Shown here: one piece after another, positions 51,895-59,403 of the stretch
Layout: every line of letters begins with the position of its first letter
Position numbering within the stretch: position 1 is the stretch's first letter
NCBI GenBank assembly: GCA_902472315.1
Contig: CABRNM010000001.1
Span: 124,001 to 188,000, forward strand
Origin: an uncultured Collinsella sp.
GTDB taxonomy: Bacteria; Actinomycetota; Coriobacteriia; Coriobacteriales; Coriobacteriaceae
DNA length: 64,000 nt
Direction: 5' to 3'
Translations under genes and position numbers: made by a program
The notes under the pieces: model-generated
What the model was told of the DNA's origin: nothing
What the model saw: the letters and a program-made list of their open reading frames with translations, nothing else
The model's database searches: none

Positions 51895-52046
51895 TAGTTA
51901 CGCGGGTTTACCAACCCGCGTAACCAGTTGACGCTGCAAGCCCGCCAGAGCGGCAATCTGCCTTTCAGCTTCGGCGGCATGACCAGAAGGTCAATGCCGC
52001 CTCGTTTCAAGGCACCTTGCTCGCTCTGACGGGCTTTCGCTGTCGT
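51895..52046 (+). ncRNA. Covarying structured element, copy A (3' of pyrE)
   Basis: Stem 1 is a perfect 12-bp hairpin GTTACGCGGGTT/AACCCGCGTAAC (51897-51924). After CAGTTGACGCTGCAA comes stem 2 (51940-51956 with 52017-52034), enclosing an inner hairpin (51973-52001) tipped by GACCAGAAGGTC. The same design recurs after the lipoprotein gene near 55753, with changed but still complementary bases in all three stems, while single-stranded words (CAGTTGACGCTGCAA, GGCAATCTG, CACCTTGCTCGCT, TTTCGCTGTC or TTTTCGCTGTC) are kept. It could be an RNA or a mobile DNA element. Confidence 0.7.
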
Positions 52047-52072
52047 TGCCAAAACATCGGCGTTGCCGTAGT

Positions 52073-52130
52073 AGTCATTGGGGACGTTCTTGTTTGACTA
52101 GTCGTTTAAGAACGTCCCCAATGACTAGTC
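52073..52130. repeat. REP-like inverted pair (GTCCCCAATGAC family), copies 5 and 6
   Basis: AGTCATTGGGGACGTTCTT and AAGAACGTCCCCAATGACT face each other, making a 19-bp palindrome around TGTTTGACTAGTCGTTT. It is the only place in the window where both orientations are paired. Confidence 0.8.
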
Positions 52131-52136
52131 AGAAAT

Positions 52137-52200
52137 GAGCGTGGATAATCTCCCGTTTTTGGCCCCCGTGTGGACTCAAAGTGGGAGATTATCCACGCTC
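52137..52200. repeat. Hairpin element E5, copy 3' of the Fic gene
   Basis: Perfect 18-bp arms GAGCGTGGATAATCTCCC and complement enclose 28 nt containing TTTTTGGCC and GGACTCAAAGT. The same hairpin with a near-identical loop lies on the other side of the Fic gene. Confidence 0.88.
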
Positions 52201-52226
52201 GTTTTAATATGGCTGGGCTGCGGTGC

Positions 52227-53399
52227 CTATCTAATCGGCTCAGCGTCTTCCCTGAGAATCGAAAGATACTCTTCATACCCGTACTGTCGGTATCTCTGTC
52301 TTGACTCGTCGAGTGGACGGAGGATACCCAATTCTTCGAATGATTTGACGAGCGAGCTCGCGGTGCTCCTACCGATATCGAGTCGGGCAGCGATAAATGC
52401 GGTGTCGAGGATGGGATGCTCTTCAAGAAGGCTCAGCAGCCTTTGTCCGTTTGCGGCAGTCCTTCCGAGATTTTCGGTAATAGCTGCCGTCGAACGGTTG
52501 TGGAGATCAACAAGACTCTTTAAAGACCCTACCGAGTCCTTCGCACTCTCAAGAAGACTGGCGCAGAAAAACTCTATCCATTCCTCGTAAGTTCCTCGTT
52601 CCCTTACGGATGTGAGTTGTCGGTAGTACTCGCTTCGATTTTTCTTGAACTGGAACGATGGATAGAACAAGCAAGAATGAAGAACGCCATCATTGATGAG
52701 CATAAGTGTAATGAGAAGCCTGCCCAGGCGACCGTTTCCGTCTAGGAATGGATGGGCAGTTTCAAATTGGTAATGGACGAGCGCCGCCCGCACGATCGGA
52801 TCCATTTCGACTTGAGGCTCATTGATAAATCGTTCGAGGTCCTGGAGCGTGTTGCTCAAATCTTCAATGTTTGGAGGGACGAACGATGCAGTTGCAATGG
52901 TGCAGCCTGAAGGGCCAATCCAGTTTTGTGAGGAGCGCAGCTCGCCTGGATTCTTCTCCGTTCCGCGCACTCCGTCCAGCAGGACCGCATGAACCTGCCT
53001 GAGAAGCCTCGTACACAAGGGCATCTTTTTGAGCAGTTCTACGCCGCGGTCGACAGCACGGACATAATTCACGACATCTGCGACATCTTTATGATGGAGT
53101 TGGGTTTGCGATGGACTAAGTAGGTCGTCAAACGTGCACTGGGTTCCCTCAATTTGCGAAGAAAGGAGTGCTTCTTTGCGCACATACATTGTCAGATACA
53201 TGTCGGCGTTGGGAACAAAGTAGAGCATGCCTTCAAGCTCTCCAAGCTTTCGTGAGCATGTGGAAAGCGTGCGATAGGTTTCCTCAGTGAGGTTTAGCTG
53301 CCTCAATGATTGCAAGGGCGTTGGCAAAAACGAATAGTAAGCCAATTTCCCCGATAGATTATTGCGGAGCGTTCCCTGGCCGTTCGCCTCGATTTGCAT
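52227..53399 (-). CDS. Fic family protein with inhibitory motif and C-terminal wHTH
   Basis: A 390-residue protein. The Fic_N-like region has the inhibitory helix motif SSQIEGT (about residue 80). The catalytic Fic motif is complete, HPFLDGNGRLGRLL (about 215), with the His that attacks and the Arg residues that bind ATP phosphates. A winged-helix follows in the last ~80 residues. Fic enzymes AMPylate target proteins; with the internal motif they are class II, self-inhibited. The start has GGAGGG 4-5 nt upstream. GC content is visibly lower than in neighbours, and E5 hairpins lie on both sides. Inverted AATAAC words upstream (53455-53490) may be its own operator. Confidence 0.9.
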   Translation of the reverse strand: MQIEANGQGTLRNNLSGKLAYYSFLPTPLQSLRQLNLTEETYRTLSTCSRKLGELEGMLYFVPNADMYLTMYVRKEALLSSQIEGTQCTFDDLLSPSQTQLHHKDVADVVNYVRAVDRGVELLKKMPLCTRLLRQVHAVLLDGVRGTEKNPGELRSSQNWIGPSGCTIATASFVPPNIEDLSNTLQDLERFINEPQVEMDPIVRAALVHYQFETAHPFLDGNGRLGRLLITLMLINDGVLHSCLFYPSFQFKKNRSEYYRQLTSVRERGTYEEWIEFFCASLLESAKDSVGSLKSLVDLHNRSTAAITENLGRTAANGQRLLSLLEEHPILDTAFIAARLDIGRSTASSLVKSFEELGILRPLDESRQRYRQYGYEEYLSILREDAEPIR

Positions 53400-53587
53400 C
53401 GCGCCCTCCATATCTTTAGTGCCGGAAACTCGTAATTAGGCTAATCATATCAATTCTAATAACGAGTTTATGGCGAAAATAGTTATTAGAGTCGATTTGA
53501 ATAATCTAATGACGAGAAGTCGTTATTGCTTTGGTGCAAGGTGGTCGAGTGGTCCCTCGGGCGCAGAGGAAAACGGATCATTCAACA

Positions 53588-53653
53588 CGAGCGTGGATAA
53601 TCTCCCGGCTTTGGCCTGTGTGCGGGCTCAAAGTGGGAGATTATCCACGCTCG
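53588..53653. repeat. Hairpin element E5, copy 5' of the Fic gene
   Basis: Perfect 19-bp arms (CGAGCGTGGATAATCTCCC with complement) and a 28-nt loop containing CTTTGGCC and GGGCTCAAAGT. A further half-arm AATCCACGCTCG lies at 53671. ACGGATCATT just upstream also occurs between E1 and E2. Confidence 0.88.
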
Positions 53654-53685
53654 TTAGATATGCGTCCGAAAATCCACGCTCGTTG

Positions 53686-54249
53686 CTACTTGAGCCCGGG
53701 CAGGCGGGTGTAGGGGAACGAGCGCTCCAGGAATTCGGAGCAGTGGGCGTAGTCTTTGGCGAAGTAGCTGCTGTAAAGCGAATCGAGCACGTATTGCACG
53801 GCGATGTGGCTCGCGAACTGCATGATGCGATGTGTCATGCTCTCGTGGTCACTCACCGTAAGGTAGGCGGCAAAGCCAGGGTGAATGCGCGCGCAATAAG
53901 GCGTGCCGATGACGATGACCGGGACATGCCGGCTGCTGAGGATCGGCAAGATGTCCTTGAGGTTGGGCGCAAGGCCGCTGTAGGAGATGACGATTGCCAC
54001 ATGGTCGGCGCCCGAGGCGAGCGCCGTACGTACCTGGGCCTCGCCACCGTCGTGGCGCGTCGCGCTTTTGCCGGCGGAGAGCAAGCGATCACGGAACATT
54101 CCTGCTGGATAGAGGTTGTGCGAGCCTGTGTAGATGTCGACCTGTCGGGCGTTCGCGATGAGCTTGGCGGCGTGGTCAAGCTGCGTGGGGTCGAGCAGCT
54201 CCTGCGTTTCGGCCAGCGTGGTCTGGTAGAGCCCCTCCATGCGCTCCAT
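53686..54249 (-). pseudogene. RpiR-family regulator lacking its HTH domain
   Basis: 187 residues covering only the linker and SIS sugar-phosphate domain (DIYTGSHNLYPAGMFRDRLLSAGK, ISYSGLAPNLKDILPIL, VIGTPYC). A full RpiR protein has an N-terminal HTH of about 80 residues. The reading frame stops 24 nt upstream of this ATG, inside what looks like the linker (AEYRLQV), and no HTH is visible in the other frames before the crr promoter. It is probably a 5'-truncated gene; a SIS-only protein is possible. Confidence 0.6.
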
Positions 54250-54346
54250 AACCTGCAGGCGATACTCAGCTTATCGACCCGCGATGCAAAGGAGATACTC
54301 ATCCCACGAGCACTACCGGGAAGGGCTTGCGATTCGAGCCCTCACC

Positions 54347-54375
54347 TTAGCAATTTGATCATTTGGCACTATAAT
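54347..54375 (+). promoter_or_regulatory. Promoter of the EIIA-Glc gene
   Basis: TTAGCA (-35), exactly 17 nt, and a perfect TATAAT at 54370-54375; the start codon is 49 nt further on. Confidence 0.7.
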
Positions 54376-54424
54376 CACCATAGGCATGCGCATAACGTTG
54401 CGCTTAATCAAGAGGAGAAAACGT

Positions 54425-54961
54425 ATGGGTCTGTTTGATATGTTCAAGAAGAAGGCTGAGCCCGCGGCAGCTGCTGCTCCGGCCTCTATCTCTGCTTCTG
54501 CCGGCGCCGACGTGCTGTGCTCGCCCGTCAAGGGCAAGGTCATCAAGATGGCCGACGTGCCCGATCCCGTCTTTGGTGGCGAGGTTCTGGGCAAGGGCTG
54601 CGCTGTGTGGCCCGAGGACGACCTGGTCTACGCTCCCTGCGACGGCAAGGTGACCGTCACCATGGGTCACGCCGTGGGCCTGCAGTCCGATAGCGGCATC
54701 GAGGTTCTGGTGCACGTTGGCGTCGATACCGTCAACATGAACGGCGACGGCTTCGAGGGCTTCGTCAAGGCTGACGACGTCGTGAAGGCCGGCCAGCCCA
54801 TCCTCAAGATCGACCGCACCAAGATCGCTGCTGCCGGTTACAAGGACTGCGTCGTCGTGGCCGTGTCCAACACCGCCGAGTTTGCCGACGTCGAGCTTAC
54901 CGTCGAGGCCGAGTCTGCCGTCGCCGCCGGTGACGCCATCGTTAAGGTCGTCCGCAAGTAG
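54425..54961 (+). CDS. crr: PTS glucose-type EIIA component
   Basis: A 178-residue single-domain EIIA of the glucose family. An Ala-rich N-terminal linker (~10-27) precedes the domain: SPVKGKVIKMADVPDPVFGGEVLGKG, the first His in MGHAVGLQS and the phosphorylated His in EVLVHVGVDTV. It passes phosphate from HPr to sugar-specific EIIBC proteins and in many bacteria also regulates uptake. No EIIBC gene is near. SD GAGGAG precedes the ATG, and a strong terminator ends this single-gene unit. Confidence 0.93.
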   Translation: MGLFDMFKKKAEPAAAAAPASISASAGADVLCSPVKGKVIKMADVPDPVFGGEVLGKGCAVWPEDDLVYAPCDGKVTVTMGHAVGLQSDSGIEVLVHVGVDTVNMNGDGFEGFVKADDVVKAGQPILKIDRTKIAAAGYKDCVVVAVSNTAEFADVELTVEAESAVAAGDAIVKVVRK

Positions 54962-54986
54962 TCTGCGGCATCCAGAAGATGCACAA

Positions 54987-55017
54987 GGGTGGTCGGGTTG
55001 TCCGGCCACCCTTTTTT
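54987..55017 (+). terminator. Rho-independent terminator of the EIIA gene
   Basis: A 10-bp stem GGGTGGTCGG/CCGGCCACCC (one G-U), a 5-nt loop and six Ts. Confidence 0.9.
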
Positions 55018-55194
55018 AATGGGCTAAGCAGGTGCGTTTTATTGCAAGGGGCTTGCTTTACGGGCCATTCGTTCGTCAAATTGAGCCGCCTGCGCTTTTG
55101 CGACGCAGGGGGTTGGGCCGGGCCGCTAATATGAACTTACTGTTGCGACGTGCGCTGCGCGGGGAACGCGGTGCCGCTTGTTTGGAGGAATGTC

Positions 55195-55752
55195 ATGAAA
55201 AAGAAGCTGCTGCTTGCGCCCCTGATGGCTGCCCTGGTCGCGTGCGTGGTTTTGCTTTCCGGCTGCGGAGGGCCTTCGGTGGAGGAACTCATCACCAACG
55301 ACCTTACGAGCCAGTTCGACGAGATCAAGAACGGCGGCGATGACTTCCTCTCCGGTCTGGAAAAGGCTTCGGGTGACGAGTTTGAGCAGCTGGGCATCGA
55401 TCCCAAGGAGTATGCCAAGAGCTATCTCGAGGGTTTTGATTACAAGATCGGCGATGTGACGGTCGATGAGGACAAGGGCACCGCGACCGCCGAGGTTACC
55501 ATCACCTGTAAGTCCATGAACAAGATCGTCGAAGATTTCGCCACCCAGTATCAGGAGAAGGTCGCCGCACTCGATACGACGCCTTCCGAGGACGACCTGT
55601 ACAAGATGGCCGGCCAGGTGATGGTCGACGTGACCAAGGCCGCTAAGACCAAGGACACCAAGGTCACCTTTAAGTATTCCGCCAACGAGGATAACGAGTG
55701 GTCTGCCGACGATTCCGCAACCACCGAGATGATGAATGCGATGATGAGCTAG
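55195..55752 (+). CDS. Small lipoprotein of unknown function
   Basis: A 185-residue protein with signal peptide and lipobox LLSGC (Cys at about 22). The mature part is acidic and helical at first (VEELITNDLTSQFDEIKNGG), then beta-rich (KIGDVTVDEDKGTATAEVTITCK), resembling DUF5105-like lipoproteins; the assignment is tentative. GGAGGA lies 6 nt before the ATG; a longer upstream reading has no SD. The stop is followed at once by the second copy of the covarying element. Confidence 0.75.
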   Translation: MKKKLLLAPLMAALVACVVLLSGCGGPSVEELITNDLTSQFDEIKNGGDDFLSGLEKASGDEFEQLGIDPKEYAKSYLEGFDYKIGDVTVDEDKGTATAEVTITCKSMNKIVEDFATQYQEKVAALDTTPSEDDLYKMAGQVMVDVTKAAKTKDTKVTFKYSANEDNEWSADDSATTEMMNAMMS

Positions 55753-55902
55753 GGGGTTACACGGTTCTACGAACCGCGTAACCAGTTGACGCTGCAAACG
55801 CCCCTAAGCGGCAATCTGACATTCAATTTCAAGGGCGCGACCAGAAGGTCAGCGCCCTTTCATTTCACGTCACCTTGCTCGCTTAGGGGCGTTTTCGCTG
55901 TC
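55753..55902 (+). ncRNA. Covarying structured element, copy B (3' of the lipoprotein gene)
   Basis: Stem 1 GGTTACACGGTTC pairs with GAACCGCGTAACC with one mismatch (55755-55783). CAGTTGACGCTGCAA is identical to copy A. Stem 2 (55798-55814 with 55875-55892) reads ACGCCCCTAAGCG against CGCTTAGGGGCGT, while copy A has GCCCGCCAGAGCG against CGCTCTGACGGGC. The inner hairpin (55833-55857) has GGGCGC/GCGCCC under the same GACCAGAAGGTC tip. It begins directly after the stop codon. Confidence 0.7.
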
Positions 55903-55936
55903 CGTCCTCTACCTGCAACGTTGCCATGGTGCGGCA

Positions 55937-55977
55937 CTTGGGGACGTTCCTTTTCTGCCGGCAGTTGGGGACACTCC
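55937..55977. repeat. Degenerate REP-like words (TTGGGGAC)
   Basis: CTTGGGGACGTTCC and AGTTGGGGACACTCC in direct orientation, 26 nt apart, sharing the GGGGACGTTC core of the GTCCCCAATGAC family. Confidence 0.5.
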
Positions 55978-55991
55978 TTGGTGCGGGGGGG

Positions 55992-56013
55992 CAGCTAAAA
56001 GAGTCCCGTCCCA
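55992..56013. repeat. CAGCTAAAAGAG repeat, second copy
   Basis: CAGCTAAAAGAGTCCCGTCC matches the motif at 35691 with one change. GGGCAGCTAA and TTAGCTGCCC nearby also form a small dyad. Confidence 0.6.
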
Positions 56014-56042
56014 CATTAGCTGCCCGTGGGAGGGATGAGCGG

Positions 56043-56711
56043 TTACTCGCCCAGTACCAGCGCCGTGAGCTCTGCCTGGCTGTCCACCACGTAGTCGGCG
56101 CCGGCGGCTTCCAGCTCTGCGCGGCCGCGGAAACCCCAGCTGACGCCCGCGCTCTTAAGGCCGGCGTTGTGGCCGGTCAGGATATCGACATTGGAATCGC
56201 CCACATAGAGCGTGGTTGCTGGATTAGCGTCCAACTCTTCCATCACATGCAGCGTGACGGGTGCTTCGGGCTTAGGCGGAAACGCATCGACACGGCCCTG
56301 CACCAGCGTAAAGCGCTCGGAATCAAAATACTTTTCGATAAGCGGAGCCGCCGAGACGTGGTCCTTGTTAGTGAGCACGGCAAGCTGAACGCCCGCGGCG
56401 CGCAGGCGGTCGAGCATCTCGATCGTGCCGGCATAGGGAGCGGTGTGGTCTTCCTTGTGCTCGCCGTAGTAAGCCCTAAACTCGGCAAGCGTCTGCTCAA
56501 ACATGCGGCCGTCGCCTGCGTACTCGGCGGGCATAAAGCGCTCAACCAGCTTGAGCATGCCGTTTCCCACCTTGTAGCGGTACTCGTCAACGGCAAACGT
56601 GGGCCAGCCGTGCGCCTCGCAGGTATGGTTGCCGGCGGCCGCCAGGTCCTCGAGCGTGTTGAGAATGGTGCCGTCCAGGTCAAAGATCACATGGGAAAAA
56701 GCTGCTGCCAT
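56043..56711 (-). CDS. HAD-family hydrolase, phosphoglycolate phosphatase-like
   Basis: A 222-residue HAD subfamily IA enzyme: motif I FDLDGTILNT, cap domain (~18-90), motif II LAVLTNKD, Lys of KPEAPVTL and motif IV YVGDSNVDILTGHNAG. It resembles Gph/PgpB, which remove phosphate from 2-phosphoglycolate, but related enzymes act on other small phosphates. GGAG is 6-7 nt before the ATG. It lies 105 nt downstream of hypE on the same strand and may be read through from it. Confidence 0.87.
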   Translation of the reverse strand: MAAAFSHVIFDLDGTILNTLEDLAAAGNHTCEAHGWPTFAVDEYRYKVGNGMLKLVERFMPAEYAGDGRMFEQTLAEFRAYYGEHKEDHTAPYAGTIEMLDRLRAAGVQLAVLTNKDHVSAAPLIEKYFDSERFTLVQGRVDAFPPKPEAPVTLHVMEELDANPATTLYVGDSNVDILTGHNAGLKSAGVSWGFRGRAELEAAGADYVVDSQAELTALVLGE

Positions 56712-56816
56712 GGGTGCTCCTGCCGCTTGAGTTGTAAAACGCACCCCATGATACTGGGCATGCGTGCCGGGCATGTTTGGAATCTGAATATCTTTAATAG
56801 CCCTGAGCCTTTGTCG

Positions 56817-57851
56817 TTAGCAAATTCTCGGCAGCTGCTCTCCTACGAGCATGTCGAGGATGCGGGTCGAGCCCCAGCCGGTGCGCACGCGCACGGCGGG
56901 ATGGGCGCCCTCGGCAAGTGGCAGCACGCGGCCGATGATGGCGGCATTCTCGCCGTAGCGGGCGGCGCGCATGGCGGCCAGCGCCGCATCGGCTTGTTCG
57001 GCCGGCACGACGGCAACCATCTTGCCCTCGTTTGCCACCTGCAGCACATCGTAGCCGAGCATCTCGCAGGCGGCCTGCACGTCGGGACGCACGGGCACGG
57101 CATCCTCGTCGACCTCCATGGCAACATTGCTGGCCTGGGCAAACTCGTTGAGTGTGGACGCCAAGCCACCGCGCGTGGGGTCGCGGAAGCAGCGTGTGTC
57201 GGGTGCTGCGGAAAGCACATCGGCAATCAGGTGGTTGAGCGGCGCGGCGTCGCTTTCGATGGTGCTCGAAAATGCCAGGCCCTCGCGTTGGCTCATGATG
57301 GCGATACCGTGGTCGCCCAGTGTACCCGAGACCAGGATGACATCGCCGGGCTGGCAGTCTGCGCCGCTGAGCGCCACGCCCGCGGGTACCTCGCCCACGC
57401 CGGCGGTATTGATATAGACGCCGTCGGCCCCGCCGCGCTCGACCACCTTGGTGTCGCCCGTGATTATGGACACGCCCGCCTCGTGCGCCGTCTCGGCCAT
57501 CGTCTGCACAATCTGGCGGAGCTTATCCATGGGATAGCCCTCTTCAAGGATAAAGCCGCACGACAGGTAGCGCACGTTGGCGCCCGAGGTCGCGACATCG
57601 TTAACGGTTCCGCACACGGCGAGGCGGCCGATGTTGCCACCGGGGAAGAACTGCGGCGAGACTACAAAGCTGTCGGTCGACATGGCGATGCGCCCGCTCG
57701 CGGGCAGCGCGGCGACGCCGGCATCGTTGCCTTCGAGCAGCTCGGGCGAACCAAAGGCATCTAAAAAGACCTCATCGATGATGCGCTTCATCATCTGTCC
57801 GCCGGAGCCGTGGCCCAACAGGACGGTGCTATCGGTGATGCTATGGGACAT
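56817..57851 (-). CDS. hypE: Hydrogenase maturation protein HypE
   Basis: A 344-residue AIR-synthase-fold protein with LGHGSGGQMMKRII at the start, DSFVVSPQFFPGGNIGRLAVCGTVNDVA and the terminal PRIC, whose Cys carries the carbamoyl group that becomes cyanide for the Fe(CN)2CO centre. It works with HypF (carbamoyl transfer) and HypC-HypD (delivery). It lies 48 nt after hypD. The ATG is chosen over a TTG two codons earlier; TTGGAG lies upstream. Confidence 0.95.
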   Translation of the reverse strand: MSHSITDSTVLLGHGSGGQMMKRIIDEVFLDAFGSPELLEGNDAGVAALPASGRIAMSTDSFVVSPQFFPGGNIGRLAVCGTVNDVATSGANVRYLSCGFILEEGYPMDKLRQIVQTMAETAHEAGVSIITGDTKVVERGGADGVYINTAGVGEVPAGVALSGADCQPGDVILVSGTLGDHGIAIMSQREGLAFSSTIESDAAPLNHLIADVLSAAPDTRCFRDPTRGGLASTLNEFAQASNVAMEVDEDAVPVRPDVQAACEMLGYDVLQVANEGKMVAVVPAEQADAALAAMRAARYGENAAIIGRVLPLAEGAHPAVRVRTGWGSTRILDMLVGEQLPRIC

Positions 57852-57899
57852 ATCCAAAACTCCAATCGTGGGAGGTGTCAGTGCGCGGGGGCGTTCGGG

Positions 57900-59012
57900 C
57901 TAGACTCGGTAACGGTAGTACGCCGCGCAGCTGCCTTCGGAACTCACCATGCACGGGCCGACGGGGTGCTCGGGCGTGCAGGTGCGGCCAAAGAGCGGGC
58001 AGCTGCTCGGCGTAATGGCTCCGCGCAGCACGTCGCCGCAGCGGCATCCGCGCGGCTCAACCGTCGGCTCAACGGGCACGTCAAAGCGAACGCGGGCATC
58101 AAAGCGCGAGAACTCGGGGCGGATGGAAAGGCCCGAGTTGGCAATCGGCCCCAGCCCGCGCCACGTGGTGTCGCATGGCTCAAACACCTGCTCGACCAGC
58201 TGGCGCGCCACGGGGTTGCCGTCTGCGTTGACGCCACGGCGGTAGGCGTTGTCAATCGCCGGCCTGTCCTCGACAACCATCTGGACCAGCATGCAGATGC
58301 CCTGCAGGATATCGACCGGTTCAAATCCCGTGACCACGCCCGGGGTATTGAATTCGTCGACCAAAAAGCTAAAGGGCGCCAAGCCCGTGATGGTGGCGAC
58401 GTGTCCCGGCAGGATAAAGCCGTCGATGGCGGTCTCGGGATCGTTAGCGATGGCGCGCAACGCCGGCGGCGTGGTCTTGTGGGCGCAATAGACCGAGAAG
58501 TTCAAAAGCCCGCGCGCTTCGGCCTCCAAGATGGCGGCGGCGATGGTGGGCGTTGTGGTCTCAAAGCCCACGCCCATAAAAATAACCGGGCGATCGGGGT
58601 TTTGCTCGGCAATGTCGAGTGCATCGAGCGGGGAGTACACAATGCGAATGTCACGCCCTGCTGCCTTTTGTGCAGCGAGCGAGGTGGACGATCCGGGCAC
58701 GCGCATCATGTCGCCAAAGGTGGTGATGATGGCGCCGTCTATGTTGGCGAGCGCGATTGCGTGGTCGATGTCGCGGTTGGCGGTGACGCAGACGGGGCAG
58801 CCCGGGCCGCTCAGCAGCTTGAGCCCGGCCGGCATAATGGAGCGAAAGCCATAGCGCCCGATGCTCACGGTATGCGTGCCGCAGACTTCCATAAGGTTGA
58901 TGGTGCGGTCGCCGACAAGCTCATGAATGCGCTCGATGAGCTCGCGAGCCAGCTTGGGATCGCGGAATGCCGAGAAATCGATACCGGAGCGCGCCGGCTG
59001 CTCGGGCGCCAC
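57900..59012 (-). CDS. hypD: Hydrogenase maturation protein HypD
   Basis: A 370-residue [4Fe-4S] protein. MEVCGTHTVSIGRYG and LLSGPGCPVCVT hold the redox-active Cys pairs. GFETTTP lies in the middle, and the C-terminal Cys cluster (RGCRCGDVLRGAITPSSCPLF...CTPEHPVGPCMVSSEGSCAAYY) binds the iron-sulphur cluster. It assembles the Fe(CN)2CO unit with HypC. A GTG start overlaps the hypC stop (TAGTG), which fixes the start. Confidence 0.95.
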   Translation of the reverse strand: MAPEQPARSGIDFSAFRDPKLARELIERIHELVGDRTINLMEVCGTHTVSIGRYGFRSIMPAGLKLLSGPGCPVCVTANRDIDHAIALANIDGAIITTFGDMMRVPGSSTSLAAQKAAGRDIRIVYSPLDALDIAEQNPDRPVIFMGVGFETTTPTIAAAILEAEARGLLNFSVYCAHKTTPPALRAIANDPETAIDGFILPGHVATITGLAPFSFLVDEFNTPGVVTGFEPVDILQGICMLVQMVVEDRPAIDNAYRRGVNADGNPVARQLVEQVFEPCDTTWRGLGPIANSGLSIRPEFSRFDARVRFDVPVEPTVEPRGCRCGDVLRGAITPSSCPLFGRTCTPEHPVGPCMVSSEGSCAAYYRYRV

Positions 59013-59272
59013 TAGTAAGCCTCCGCCGGGTTGGTGGTCAGCTGGTCTTCTTCGACCAGCTCGGACATGGCATTAACAAGCTCGAGCGTTTCCTGTGCTT
59101 CCTGCTCGTCGACAATCTGGATGCCAAAGCCGGCGTGTACGAGAATATAGTCGCCAACCTGCGCCGTCGGCACGAGTCGCAGCGACACGGGGCGCTCGAT
59201 GCCCATCATGTCGACGGTGGCCTTGAGGTCGTCGTCGCGTTTGACTACTTTACCGGGAACGGCAAGGCACAT
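59012..59272 (-). CDS. hypC: Hydrogenase assembly chaperone HypC
   Basis: An 86-residue protein beginning MCLAVPGKV, with the essential Cys2, followed by the OB-fold (VSLRLVPTAQVGDYILVHAGFGIQIVDEQEA). It carries the iron unit from HypD to the hydrogenase large subunit. It is translationally coupled to hypD and lies about 130 nt after hypF. Confidence 0.95.
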   Translation of the reverse strand: MCLAVPGKVVKRDDDLKATVDMMGIERPVSLRLVPTAQVGDYILVHAGFGIQIVDEQEAQETLELVNAMSELVEEDQLTTNPAEAY

Positions 59273-59403
59273 ATTGTTCCCCTTTTATACGCTTTGCGCT
59301 GGACGGGCGCTCAATAATCCATCAGTTGATGGTAGCGCTCGCGGGCGCTGCGGGCAAACGCGCTACACCTGTGAGACGGCGGCTTGCGGGCTGGTCGAAC
59401 AGC

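Noticed and set aside
51895..51924. Plain terminator of pyrE
   Set aside because: No U-tract follows, and the hairpin is part of a larger design repeated after another gene.
53470..54438. Plus-strand 322-codon frame over the RpiR relic
   Set aside because: Its composition (Ala/Arg/His/Val-rich without domain) and the clear SIS domain on the other strand show it is a shadow frame.
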